Assembly: GCF_026627505.1 (NCBI RefSeq)
Contig: NZ_JAPNLK010000007.1
Coordinates: forward strand, 62,001 to 126,000
Direction of reading: 5' to 3'
From: Streptomyces sp. H27-H5
GTDB lineage: Bacteria; Actinomycetota; Actinomycetes; Streptomycetales; Streptomycetaceae
Length of the DNA stretch: 64,000 nucleotides
Shown here: positions 14,478-22,288 of the stretch, piece after piece
Layout: each line of letters begins with the position of its first letter
Numbering within the stretch: the stretch's first letter is position 1
Notes under the pieces: generated by a model
Databases searched by the model: none
The model's input: only the letters and a program-made list of their open reading frames with translations
Told to the model about the DNA's origin: nothing
Position numbers and translations under genes: made by a program

Positions 14478-14870
14478 ATGCCACCGAGCATGAGGTCGGT
14501 GACTAAGGTCACACGGACGAGTGAAGGGGGTCTCCCCCTCGCGCCGATGGCCACCACGCTGACCAGTATCGATGCAGGAAACGAAGGTCGAGGTCACGCG
14601 TTGGGCACATGACCAACGCGTGACCAACAGCACCCAGAAACAGCCAGAAACGCTGTGATCGGGGCATCAGCCGACGGAAGCCGGGGAGCCTCCAACCAGC
14701 AGGAAAATGCCTGGTCAGAGGCCCCTCGCCGCACTAGTGCGGCCGGGGGTGGCGGCCTCGGTCGCCTTCCCCTCTTCGGGCTGGTCATACACGCCGGATG
14801 TCATCCTTTCGGCTCACTTACGGGTGAAATCCCCGAATGGGCACGACACACCCTGCCTTGCCTCGCTAGC
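14478..14870. other. Gene-free boundary between accessory block and core genome
   Basis: No gene is supported. The notable element is a perfect 12-bp inverted repeat, GTCACGCGTTGG (14593-14604) and CCAACGCGTGAC (14613-14624), with an 8-bp loop, followed by short direct repeats of CAGAAAC (14636-14654). It could be a terminator, a replication or attachment site arm, or a regulator site. The frame that opens at 14655 has no ribosome binding site there. Confidence 0.5.
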
Positions 14871-15497
14871 GTGGCGACACACCCACGCCACGCCCCGAGG
14901 AGCCCCCCGCTGTCCAGCCACCTTCCGGCACAGGTTCGTGGCGGCTCCGACCCTTCCCACGGATCCGGGCTGACGCGGTTCAACGCCCTCTCGCCCGAAG
15001 CGGCGCACGCGGCGCTGTCGTTCTGCTGCGGAAGCCGGCGCTGGGCGCACCGGATGACCGCGCACCGACCGTATCCGGACATCGCGTCGCTGTTGGCCGC
15101 GGCCGACGAGGCCTCGTACGACCTCTCCCAGGCCGACCTGACCGAGGCCCTGGCCGGCGAGGCCTCGGCGGAACTCGGCCACGGGGCCTCCTACGCCGCC
15201 CGGCTCGCCCTCGACGCGGCCCGGGCGGAGTACGAACGAACCTTCGGGCACGCCTTCGTGATCTGCCTGGACGGGCACCCCCCGGAGGAGCAGGCGGACC
15301 AGCTGTTGGCGGCGATCCGCCGGAGGATGGCTCACGAGGTGGACGAGGAACGCTCGATCTCCGCCGACGAGCTTCGCCGGCTCTCCCGGGCCCGACTCGC
15401 CGGTCTGTTGGACCGACTGCCCGCCCTGTTGGACCGACTGACCTCGACCGATGGGCTGTCTGCGGCCGATTTCGGGCTATTCGCCCCTGTGGGATAG
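14871..15497 (+). CDS. OHCU decarboxylase-like protein (divergent)
   Basis: The body resembles 2-oxo-4-hydroxy-4-carboxy-5-ureidoimidazoline decarboxylase of the uric acid pathway: FNALSPEAAHAALSFCCGSRRW near the start, RPYPDIASLLAAADEA, then YERTFGHAFVICLDGHPPEEQ and a C-terminal helix ELRRLSRARLAGLL. The HPRIG block that carries the catalytic histidine in true enzymes is not seen; the region reads ALAGEASAELGHGAS. It may be inactive or have another role. The start is uncertain: GTG 14871 is listed, but CTG 14910 has GAGGAG (14897-14902) upstream and fits the family's N terminus better. Confidence 0.6.
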   Translation: MATHPRHAPRSPPLSSHLPAQVRGGSDPSHGSGLTRFNALSPEAAHAALSFCCGSRRWAHRMTAHRPYPDIASLLAAADEASYDLSQADLTEALAGEASAELGHGASYAARLALDAARAEYERTFGHAFVICLDGHPPEEQADQLLAAIRRRMAHEVDEERSISADELRRLSRARLAGLLDRLPALLDRLTSTDGLSAADFGLFAPVG

Positions 15498-15649
15498 TCC
15501 GTCCGTGCCTGTTTGATCACACCGATGGACCCGGCGCAAGGGAACCGACAAAGCGTCGCTACGATGTCCGGGGCCGGAGGACCGTACCCGGCCGGGCCCG
15601 ACCGACAAAGAAGCCGGCTGGCCCCCGCCCCACTTCCGGAGGGTTTTCC

Positions 15650-16030
15650 GTGCCGGCTGGAACGTTGTACCGCGGCCGGGAAGGAATGTGGTCCTGGGTG
15701 GCTCATCGAGTCACCGGCGTCCTCATCTTCTTCTTCCTGTTCGTACACGTCCTCGACACCGCTCTCGTCCGCGTCTCCCCTGAGGCGTACGACGATGTCG
15801 TGGCTACCTACAAGACTCCGATCGTCGCGCTGCTGGAGTACGGCCTCGTGGCCGCAATCCTGTTCCACGCGCTCAACGGTCTCCGTGTGATCGCCGTGGA
15901 CTTCTGGGCCAAGGGCCCGCGCTACCAGAAGCAGATGCTCTGGTCCGTCGTGGGCATCTGGGTCGTCCTGATGGTCGGGGCCCTGTACCCCGTCCTGGGT
16001 CACGCCGCAGCCGAACTGTTCGGGAAGTGA
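15650..16030 (+). CDS. sdhC: Succinate dehydrogenase cytochrome b556 subunit
   Basis: The 126-residue protein has three hydrophobic helices (VTGVLIFFFLFVHVLDTAL, ALLEYGLVAAILFHALNGLR, WSVVGIWVVLMVGALYPVLG). The heme-ligand region is around HALNGLRVI, as expected for the membrane anchor of complex II. It carries electrons from SdhB to the menaquinone pool and anchors the enzyme in the cytoplasmic membrane. GTG 15650 follows CCGGAGGG. It opens the operon sdhC-sdhD-sdhA-sdhB. Confidence 0.93.
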   Translation: MPAGTLYRGREGMWSWVAHRVTGVLIFFFLFVHVLDTALVRVSPEAYDDVVATYKTPIVALLEYGLVAAILFHALNGLRVIAVDFWAKGPRYQKQMLWSVVGIWVVLMVGALYPVLGHAAAELFGK

Positions 16031-16035
16031 CGCGC

Positions 16036-16518
16036 ATGTCTTCTGACACTTCTTCGCCCAAGGTCATCGGTGACGTGGAGGGCGTGTCCCTCTACGACGT
16101 CGAGAACCCGGCGCCGTACATCGAGGCCCCGCGCAAGCGCACCGGCAAGACGCCGCGCTCGACCCGCGGCAACTTCGAGATGGCCGCGTGGCTCTTCATG
16201 CGCCTCTCGGGCATCGTCCTGGTCGTGCTCGTCATCGGCCACCTGCTCCTCCAGCTGGTGCTGGACGGCGGCGTCTCCAAGATCGGCTTCGCCTTCGTGG
16301 CGGGCCGCTGGGCGTCCCCGTTCTGGCAGGTCTGGGACCTGCTGATGCTGTGGCTGGCCATGCTGCACGGCTCCAACGGCCTGCGCACGGTCATCAACGA
16401 CTACGCGGAGCGCGCCAACACGCGGCTGTGGCTGAAGGGCCTGCTCTACACCGCCACGGTGTTCACCATCCTTCTGGGCACGCTGGTGATCTTCACCTTC
16501 GACCCGAACATCCGCTAG
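16036..16518 (+). CDS. sdhD: Succinate dehydrogenase hydrophobic anchor subunit
   Basis: The 160-residue protein has a hydrophilic N terminus and three transmembrane helices (LFMRLSGIVLVVLVIGHLLL, LLMLWLAMLHGSNGLR, LLYTATVFTILLGTLVIFTF). The histidines in GHLLLQLV and LHGSNG are heme or quinone-site candidates. ATG 16036 is preferred over GTG 16027 because GGGAAG lies at a suitable distance. It pairs with SdhC in the membrane domain of complex II. Confidence 0.92.
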   Translation: MSSDTSSPKVIGDVEGVSLYDVENPAPYIEAPRKRTGKTPRSTRGNFEMAAWLFMRLSGIVLVVLVIGHLLLQLVLDGGVSKIGFAFVAGRWASPFWQVWDLLMLWLAMLHGSNGLRTVINDYAERANTRLWLKGLLYTATVFTILLGTLVIFTFDPNIR

Positions 16519-16541
16519 GCAACGGGGCTGAGGCGAAACCA

Positions 16542-18296
16542 ATGAAGATCCACAAGTACGACACCGTCATCGTCGGAGCGGGCGGCGCGGGCATGCGCGC
16601 CGCCATCGAGTCGACGAAGCGCAGCCGCACCGCGGTGCTGACGAAGCTCTACCCCACCCGCTCCCACACGGGCGCCGCGCAGGGCGGCATGGCCGCCGCG
16701 CTGGCCAACGTGGAGGACGACAACTGGGAGTGGCACACCTTCGACACGGTCAAGGGCGGTGACTACCTGGTCGACCAGGACGCCGCCGAGATCCTGGCGA
16801 AGGAGGCCATCGACGCGGTCCTCGACCTGGAGAAGATGGGCCTGCCGTTCAACCGCACCCCGGACGGCACCATCGACCAGCGCCGCTTCGGCGGGCACTC
16901 CCGTAACCACGGCGAGGCGCCGGTCCGCCGGTCCTGCTACGCCGCGGACCGCACGGGTCACATGATCCTCCAGACGCTCTACCAGAACTGCGTCAAGGAG
17001 GGCGTGGAGTTCTTCAACGAGTTCTACGTCCTGGACCAGCTCCTGGTCGAGGAGGACGGCGTCAAGAAGTCGGCCGGCGTGGTCGCGTACGAGCTCGCCA
17101 CCGGCGAGATCCACGTGTTCCAGGCGAAGTCCGTCATCTACGCCTCCGGCGGCACCGGCAAGTTCTTCAAGGTGACCTCCAACGCGCACACCCTCACGGG
17201 TGACGGCCAGGCGGCCTGCTACCGCCGCGGCCTTCCGCTGGAGGACATGGAGTTCTTCCAGTTCCACCCGACGGGCATCTGGCGCATGGGCATCCTGCTG
17301 ACGGAGGGCGCCCGCGGTGAGGGCGGCATCCTCCGCAACAAGGACGGCGAGCGCTTCATGGAGAAGTACGCGCCGGTCATGAAGGACCTCGCGTCCCGTG
17401 ACGTCGTCTCGCGCTCCATCTACACGGAGATCCGCGAGGGCCGCGGCTGCGGTCCCGCCGGGGACCACGTGTACCTGGACCTCACGCACCTCCCGCCGGA
17501 GCAGCTCGACGCGAAGCTCCCGGACATCACGGAGTTCGCGCGCACCTACCTGGGCATCGAGCCGTACACGGACCCGATCCCGATCCAGCCCACCGCGCAC
17601 TACGCCATGGGCGGCATCCCGACCAACGTCGAGGGTGAGGTGCTGGCCGACAACACCACCGTCGTGCCGGGCCTGTACGCGGCCGGCGAGGTCGCCTGTG
17701 TCTCCGTGCACGGCGCGAACCGCCTCGGCACCAACTCGCTGCTGGACATCAACGTCTTCGGCAAGCGCTCGGGCATCGCGGCGGCCGCGTACGCCCACGC
17801 GCACGACTACGTCGAGCTGCCGGAGAACCCGGCGCAGCAGGTCGTCGAGCTGGTCGAGCACCTGCGCAACTCCACGGGCCACGAGCGGGTCGCCGACCTG
17901 CGTCTGGAGCTCCAGGAGACGATGGACGCCTGTGTGATGGTGTTCCGCACGGAGCAGACCATCAAGACCGCGGTCGACAAGATCGCCGAGCTGCGCGAGC
18001 GCTACAAGAACGTGTCCGTGCAGGACAAGGGCAAGCGCTTCAACACGGACCTGCTGGAGGCCATCGAGCTGGGCAACCTGCTCGACCTGGCCGAGGTCAT
18101 GGCCGTGTCCGCGCTCGCGCGCAAGGAGTCCCGCGGCGGTCACTACCGCGAGGACTACCCGAACCGCGACGACGTCAACTTCATGCGCCACACCATGGCG
18201 TACCGCGAGGTCGACGACAACGGCACGGACTCGGTCCGTCTCGACTACAAGCCCGTCGTCGTCACCCGCTACCAGCCGATGGAGCGTAAGTACTGA
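16542..18296 (+). CDS. sdhA: Succinate dehydrogenase flavoprotein subunit
   Basis: The 584-residue protein has the FAD-binding GAGGAG turn at residues 12-17, His42 in SHTGAAQGG for covalent FAD, the catalytic-Arg region SRDVVSRSIYTEI, and the conserved HGANRLGTNSLLD flavin segment. It oxidises succinate to fumarate in the TCA cycle on the cytoplasmic face of the membrane. Its stop TGA shares one base with the sdhB ATG (TGATG), giving coupled translation. Confidence 0.97.
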   Translation: MKIHKYDTVIVGAGGAGMRAAIESTKRSRTAVLTKLYPTRSHTGAAQGGMAAALANVEDDNWEWHTFDTVKGGDYLVDQDAAEILAKEAIDAVLDLEKMGLPFNRTPDGTIDQRRFGGHSRNHGEAPVRRSCYAADRTGHMILQTLYQNCVKEGVEFFNEFYVLDQLLVEEDGVKKSAGVVAYELATGEIHVFQAKSVIYASGGTGKFFKVTSNAHTLTGDGQAACYRRGLPLEDMEFFQFHPTGIWRMGILLTEGARGEGGILRNKDGERFMEKYAPVMKDLASRDVVSRSIYTEIREGRGCGPAGDHVYLDLTHLPPEQLDAKLPDITEFARTYLGIEPYTDPIPIQPTAHYAMGGIPTNVEGEVLADNTTVVPGLYAAGEVACVSVHGANRLGTNSLLDINVFGKRSGIAAAAYAHAHDYVELPENPAQQVVELVEHLRNSTGHERVADLRLELQETMDACVMVFRTEQTIKTAVDKIAELRERYKNVSVQDKGKRFNTDLLEAIELGNLLDLAEVMAVSALARKESRGGHYREDYPNRDDVNFMRHTMAYREVDDNGTDSVRLDYKPVVVTRYQPMERKY

Positions 18297-19063
18297 TGGC
18301 CACCCCCACCCTGTCCAAGACGGACGAGATGGAGGCGGCGGCCGCCGCCTCGCCGTTCATCACGGTCACCTTCCGGATCCGCCGCTTCAACCCCGAGATC
18401 TCGGACGAGTCGCAGTGGCAGGACTTCCAGATCGAGATCGACCCGAAGGAGCGCGTGCTCGACGGTCTCCACAAGATCAAGTGGGACCTCGACGGCACGC
18501 TGACCTTCCGTCGCTCGTGCGCGCACGGCATCTGCGGCTCCGACGCGATGCGGATCAACGGCAAGAACAGGCTCGCCTGCAAGACGCTGATCAAGGACAT
18601 CAACCCGGAGAAGCCCATCACGGTCGAGGCCATCAAGGGCCTCACGGTGATGAAGGACCTCATCGTCGACATGGAGCCCTTCTTCCAGGCGTACCGGGAC
18701 GTCATGCCGTTCCTGGTCACCAAGGGCAACGAGCCGACGCGCGAGCGCCTGCAGTCCGCGGAGGACCGCGAGCGTTTCGACGACACCACCAAGTGCATCC
18801 TGTGCGCCGCGTGCACGTCCTCGTGCCCGGTGTTCTGGAACGACGGCCAGTACTTCGGCCCGGCGGCGATCGTCAACGCGCACCGCTTCATCTTCGACTC
18901 GCGCGACGAGGCCGGTGAGCAGCGGCTGGAGATCCTGAACGACAAGGACGGCGTGTGGCGTTGCCGCACGACGTTCAACTGCACGGACGCGTGCCCCCGT
19001 GGCATCGAGGTCACGAAGGCGATCCAGGAAGTCAAGCGTGCCCTGATCACGCGCCGCTTCTGA
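18296..19063 (+). CDS. sdhB: Succinate dehydrogenase iron-sulfur subunit
   Basis: The 255-residue protein has the plant-ferredoxin-type cluster region (Cys75, Cys80, Asp83, Cys95 around SCAHGICGSDAM) and the two C-terminal cysteine clusters CILCAACTSSCPVF and TTFNCTDACPRGI for the 4Fe-4S and 3Fe-4S centres. It passes electrons from the flavin in SdhA to the membrane subunits. An Asp in the third ligand position of the first cluster is also found in other SdhB proteins. A strong hairpin follows. Confidence 0.97.
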   Translation: MATPTLSKTDEMEAAAAASPFITVTFRIRRFNPEISDESQWQDFQIEIDPKERVLDGLHKIKWDLDGTLTFRRSCAHGICGSDAMRINGKNRLACKTLIKDINPEKPITVEAIKGLTVMKDLIVDMEPFFQAYRDVMPFLVTKGNEPTRERLQSAEDRERFDDTTKCILCAACTSSCPVFWNDGQYFGPAAIVNAHRFIFDSRDEAGEQRLEILNDKDGVWRCRTTFNCTDACPRGIEVTKAIQEVKRALITRRF

Positions 19064-19077
19064 TCCGACGCCCTGCC

Positions 19078-19120
19078 GCCGCGGGCCCGTACCCCCTCTC
19101 CGGGGGTGCGGGCCCGCGGC
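19078..19120 (+). terminator. sdh operon terminator
   Basis: GCCGCGGGCCCG plus ACCCCC pairs with GGGGGT plus CGGGCCCGCGGC around a short loop (19097-19101), directly after the sdhB stop. Very GC-rich, without a U tract. Confidence 0.75.
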
Positions 19121-19185
19121 GTTCGGGCACCGTTTCGCGGACAGGGGGGCGCGGGCCGCCGGCCGGCTGTGGAAGGATCGTGCGC

Positions 19186-19701
19186 ATGAGCGAGCAGCAG
19201 CCGAACCCGTACTCCGACGACCCGGGCGCCGAGGGCCCGCAGGACGACTACAGGTGGGGCCCCGGGAACCCCGGTTACGGCTACCCGCAGCCCTACTCGG
19301 CGTACCAGCCCACCATCGGGGGCGGGATACCGATGGGCGCCCCCGGTTACGGCGCCGGCGGGGGGACCCTGTCCCTCGGCGACATCACCGTCTCGGGCGA
19401 CCAGATCATCACCCCGGCGGGCACGATGCCGCTCAGGGGCGCGGTGTGGAACGCCATGGACATGTCCCGCACCGAGGAGAAGATCCCGACGCACGCGATC
19501 GTGCTGGCGATCTGCTTCGCGCTGTTCTGCCTCGTCGGCCTGTTGTTCCTGCTGATGAAGGAGAAAGTGACCACGGGCTACGTGCAGGTCACCGTCACCA
19601 GCGGCGGCCGCCACCACTCCACGATGATCCCGGCGACGGACGCGTACACCTTCCAGTGGGTCATGGGCCAGCTCAACTACGCGCGCTCGCTCAGCATGTG
19701 A
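19186..19701 (+). CDS. Proline/glycine/tyrosine-rich single-pass membrane protein
   Basis: The 171-residue protein has a Gly/Pro/Tyr-rich N-terminal third (PGNPGYGYPQPYSAYQP), a conserved-looking middle (GDITVSGDQIITPAGTMPL), one transmembrane helix (AIVLAICFALFCLVGLLFLL) and a C-terminal domain that could bind a partner. Such proteins are conserved downstream of sdh in Streptomyces as I recall, without a known function. The topology is probably N-in with about 55 residues outside. Confidence 0.7.
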   Translation: MSEQQPNPYSDDPGAEGPQDDYRWGPGNPGYGYPQPYSAYQPTIGGGIPMGAPGYGAGGGTLSLGDITVSGDQIITPAGTMPLRGAVWNAMDMSRTEEKIPTHAIVLAICFALFCLVGLLFLLMKEKVTTGYVQVTVTSGGRHHSTMIPATDAYTFQWVMGQLNYARSLSM

Positions 19702-19795
19702 CGCGACGCCCGGGGCCCCGCGCCCCGGGACGGCCGCTCGCCCGGCGCCCGATATCCGGTGGTGGCGCGGCGGGCGGGGGCGCGAGGATCGGGGC

Positions 19796-20557
19796 ATGAT
19801 CCTCGCGCATGATGTGGCCGGCCCCCAAGACGGGCCGGCCTTGGTGTTGTTGCACTCCTCCGTCTGTGACCGACGCATGTGGGAAGGGCAGTGGGCCCCC
19901 CTGGTCGAGGCCGGGTTCCGGGTGGTCCGGCCCGACTTCCGCACCTGTGGCGAGTCCCCCGCCGCCACGGCCCCGTACAGCGACGACGGCGACGTGCTCG
20001 CCCTGTTGGACGCGCTCGGCATCCGGCGGGCCGCCTTCGTCGGCTCCTCGTACGGCGGCCGGGTCGCCCTGCGGCTCGCCGCGCACGCGCCCGAGCGGGT
20101 CCGCGCCCTGGCCCTGCTCTGTCCGGCCCGGCCGGCGCACCGGCGGGGAGCGGCCCTGACGGCCTTCAACGCCGCCGAGGCGGCCCTGTTGGAGGCCGGT
20201 GACCTGGAGGGCGCGGCCGAGCTGAACGCCCGCCAGTGGCTCGGCCCGGACGCCGACGGGGCGGCGCACGCCCTGGTGCGGGACATGCAGCTCGCCATCC
20301 TCGGGGCCGGGCTGTCCGCCGACGGGGAACTCGAACTCCCCGAGCCGCCCGTCGATCTCGCCGGCATCACGGCACCCGTCCTCGCCGTGGGCGGCGCCCA
20401 CGACATCCCCGACTTCCGCGACTTCCCCGCCGAACTGCCCTCCCTGGTCCCGGGTGCCGAGCACGTGGAGCTGTCCTGGGCGGGTCATCTGCCCTCGCTG
20501 GAGCGGCCCGAGGAGACGGCGGCGCTGCTGCTGGGGTGGGCGGCGCTCCGGTCCTGA
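19796..20557 (+). CDS. Alpha/beta hydrolase
   Basis: The 253-residue protein has the complete catalytic set: the nucleophile elbow GSSYGG with Ser, the acid in GGAHDIPDF, and His in WAGHLPSLE. The oxyanion segment is LVLLHSSVCD, with HSS in place of the usual HG. It is likely a cytoplasmic esterase or lactonase of the 3-oxoadipate enol-lactonase type, but the substrate is unknown. It is monocistronic, since the next gene has its own promoter. Confidence 0.82.
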   Translation: MILAHDVAGPQDGPALVLLHSSVCDRRMWEGQWAPLVEAGFRVVRPDFRTCGESPAATAPYSDDGDVLALLDALGIRRAAFVGSSYGGRVALRLAAHAPERVRALALLCPARPAHRRGAALTAFNAAEAALLEAGDLEGAAELNARQWLGPDADGAAHALVRDMQLAILGAGLSADGELELPEPPVDLAGITAPVLAVGGAHDIPDFRDFPAELPSLVPGAEHVELSWAGHLPSLERPEETAALLLGWAALRS

Positions 20558-20588
20558 CGCACGGCCGGGGGCGGACCCGGCCGAAGGC

Positions 20589-20646
20589 TTGAACCTGTTC
20601 AAAAATGGGTCTACAGTCATGGACGTCAGCAGTTGAACACGTTCAA
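20589..20646 (+). promoter_or_regulatory. Promoter with two TetR-type operators
   Basis: TTGAACCTGTTCAA (20589-20602) and TTGAACACGTTCAA (20633-20646) are near-identical 14-bp palindromes, 44 bp apart. The first contains a -35 hexamer TTGAAC (20589-20594), which with TACAGT (20612-20617) 17 bp downstream makes a well-formed sigma-70-type promoter. The second covers the transcript start region in front of the gene at 20661. Bound repressor would block both elements. The TetR gene at 21508 in the same group is the obvious regulator. Confidence 0.72.
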
Positions 20647-20660
20647 GGGGGCTGAGGGCA

Positions 20661-21065
20661 ATGGACCTCACCGTGGTCGCGTACGTCATCTACCTGGTCA
20701 TCAGCATCGGGCTCACCATCTGGGTCGCCCGTACGCTCACCCGCAACGGCCGGGTCTTCATCGCCGATGTCCTCCAGGGCAACGAGAAGCTCGCGGATGC
20801 CGTGAACCACCTTCTGGTGGTCGGCTTCTACCTCCTGAACATCGGTTTCGTGACGCTCTACCTCCGCTCGGCCGAGACCATCACCGAGGCCCGCGGCCTC
20901 TTCGAGGCCCTGTCGGTGAAGCTCGGCGTGGTCCTGCTCGTCCTCGGCGTGATGCACCTCGGCAACGTGTGGGTCCTCAACAAGATGCGCCGCCGGGGCA
21001 TCATGGAGCGTCAGCAGACCCCGCCCGTCGCCCCCCAGGGCTGGACCGCGCCCGCCCGGGCCTGA
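20661..21065 (+). CDS. Conserved integral membrane protein
   Basis: The 134-residue protein has three hydrophobic helices (VVAYVIYLVISIGLTIWVA, LLVVGFYLLNIGFVTLYL, VKLGVVLLVLGVMHLGNVWVL) with hydrophilic loops and a Pro/Gln C-terminal tail. No enzymatic motif is seen. It is the first gene under the paired TetR operators and is followed after 5 bp by the DCC-family gene. The likely role is linked to redox or stress at the membrane, by association only. Confidence 0.7.
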   Translation: MDLTVVAYVIYLVISIGLTIWVARTLTRNGRVFIADVLQGNEKLADAVNHLLVVGFYLLNIGFVTLYLRSAETITEARGLFEALSVKLGVVLLVLGVMHLGNVWVLNKMRRRGIMERQQTPPVAPQGWTAPARA

Positions 21066-21070
21066 TCCCG

Positions 21071-21496
21071 ATGACCGAGACGACCGCCCCGACCAAGCAC
21101 CTGACGGTGCTGTACGACGCCGGTTGCCCGCTCTGCGTCCACATCCGGCACTGGCTGCTGGGACAGCGGTGGCTCACGCCCCTGTGGCTCGTCCCGGCCG
21201 GGTCCTACGAGGCCCGGCGCCTGTTCCCCGGTCTCGACCACCAGGAGACGCTCCGCCGGATCACCGTGATCGGCGACCGGGGCCAGGTGTGGACCGACAC
21301 CGACGCCTTCATCGTGTGCCTGTGGGCCCTGGCCGAGCACCGGCCCAAGGCGAACTGGCTGGCCACCCCGGCCGGCCGGCCCTTCGCCCGGGCGGCGATG
21401 CACACCGCGTCCGCCTGGCGATCCGCGGTCCGTACCAACGGCGAAGCGGAGCCCGGGGATGCGGCCTGTGACGACCGATGCGCCGTACCCCGATAA
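21071..21496 (+). CDS. DUF393 / DCC-family thiol-disulfide oxidoreductase-like protein
   Basis: The 141-residue protein has the family start LTVLYDAGCPLCVHIRHWL, with the CPLC pair as the presumed redox-active site, and a thioredoxin-like strand order after it (LVPAGSYEARRLFPGL, VWTDTDAFIVCLWAL). The family is named after its N-terminal D-x-x-C-x-x-C pattern. It is probably co-transcribed with the membrane protein and the TetR gene. The electron partner is unknown. Confidence 0.78.
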   Translation: MTETTAPTKHLTVLYDAGCPLCVHIRHWLLGQRWLTPLWLVPAGSYEARRLFPGLDHQETLRRITVIGDRGQVWTDTDAFIVCLWALAEHRPKANWLATPAGRPFARAAMHTASAWRSAVRTNGEAEPGDAACDDRCAVPR

Positions 21497-21507
21497 GGTC
21501 GGACACC

Positions 21508-22248
21508 GTGACTGATCAGAAGGCTCCCAAGAGCGAGCAAACCCGCACGCTCATCCTCGAAACCGCGCTCCGACTCTTCCAGGAGCGCGGCTTCGACAAG
21601 ACGACCATGCGGGTCATCGCCAAGGAGGCGGGGGTCTCGGTCGGCAACGCGTACTACTACTTCGCCTCGAAGGAACACCTGGTCCAGGGGTTCTACGACC
21701 GGATCGGCGCCGCACACCAGGCGGCGGTCCGGCCCATCCTGGACAACGAGAGCGACTTGCAGAAGCGGCTCGCGGGCGTACTGACGAGCTGGCTGGACAT
21801 CGCCGCGCCGTACCACGAGTTCGCCTCGCAGTTCTTCAAGAACGCGGCCGATCCGGAGAGCCCCCTCAGCCCCTTCTCCCCCGAATCGGAACCGGCCCGC
21901 AAGGCCGCGATCGACATGCACCGCGAGGTGCTGGCGGGCGCGAAGACGAAGGTGCCGGACGAACTGGCCGACGTGCTGCCGGAGCTGATGTGGCTCTCGC
22001 AGATGGGGCTGGTCCTGTACTGGGTCTTCGACCGCTCGCCGGACAGCGAGAAGACCCGCCGGCTCGCCGAGCGCGGCGCGCAGCTGACGACCCGCGGCAT
22101 CATCCTGGCGCGGTTCCGGGTGCTGCGGCCGCTGGTGCGGGAGGTGCACGAGCTGTTCGCGGACTTCCTGCCCGGCATGGCCCAGACGGCGGTGTCCCGC
22201 AAGCGCGCCTCGGACCCCGACCCCGCTCCCGACTCCGGGAAGGGGTAG
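21508..22248 (+). CDS. TetR-family transcriptional regulator
   Basis: The 246-residue protein has a canonical TetR N terminus: RTLILETALRLFQERGFDKT, then the helix-turn-helix MRVIAKEAGVSVGNAYYYFA and KEHLVQGFYDRI. The C-terminal ligand domain is helical. GTG 21508 is chosen because the family begins shortly before RTLI; GATAAGGT just upstream might serve as a -10 for a leaderless transcript. It probably represses the operon starting at 20661 through the two TTGAAC palindromes. Confidence 0.88.
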   Translation: MTDQKAPKSEQTRTLILETALRLFQERGFDKTTMRVIAKEAGVSVGNAYYYFASKEHLVQGFYDRIGAAHQAAVRPILDNESDLQKRLAGVLTSWLDIAAPYHEFASQFFKNAADPESPLSPFSPESEPARKAAIDMHREVLAGAKTKVPDELADVLPELMWLSQMGLVLYWVFDRSPDSEKTRRLAERGAQLTTRGIILARFRVLRPLVREVHELFADFLPGMAQTAVSRKRASDPDPAPDSGKG

Positions 22249-22258
22249 GGGTCCGACG

Positions 22259-22284
22259 CCGTTCGGGGCGTCGCCCCGGAACGG
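22259..22284. terminator. Convergent terminator
   Basis: CCGTTCGGGGC (22259-22269) pairs with GCCCCGGAACGG (22273-22284) with one bulged base. It lies between the TetR gene and the convergent solute-binding protein gene. Confidence 0.55.
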
Positions 22285-22288
22285 GGCG

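Noticed and set aside
16515..18191. Long minus-strand frame opposite sdhA
   Set aside because: Antisense to a clear sdhA; its Val/Leu/Asp-rich translation is the usual complement of GC-rich coding sequence and has no domain.
18262..20406. 714-codon minus-strand frame opposite sdhB and the hydrolase gene
   Set aside because: It overlaps three well-supported plus-strand genes and its translation is Ser/Arg/Pro-rich without motifs.
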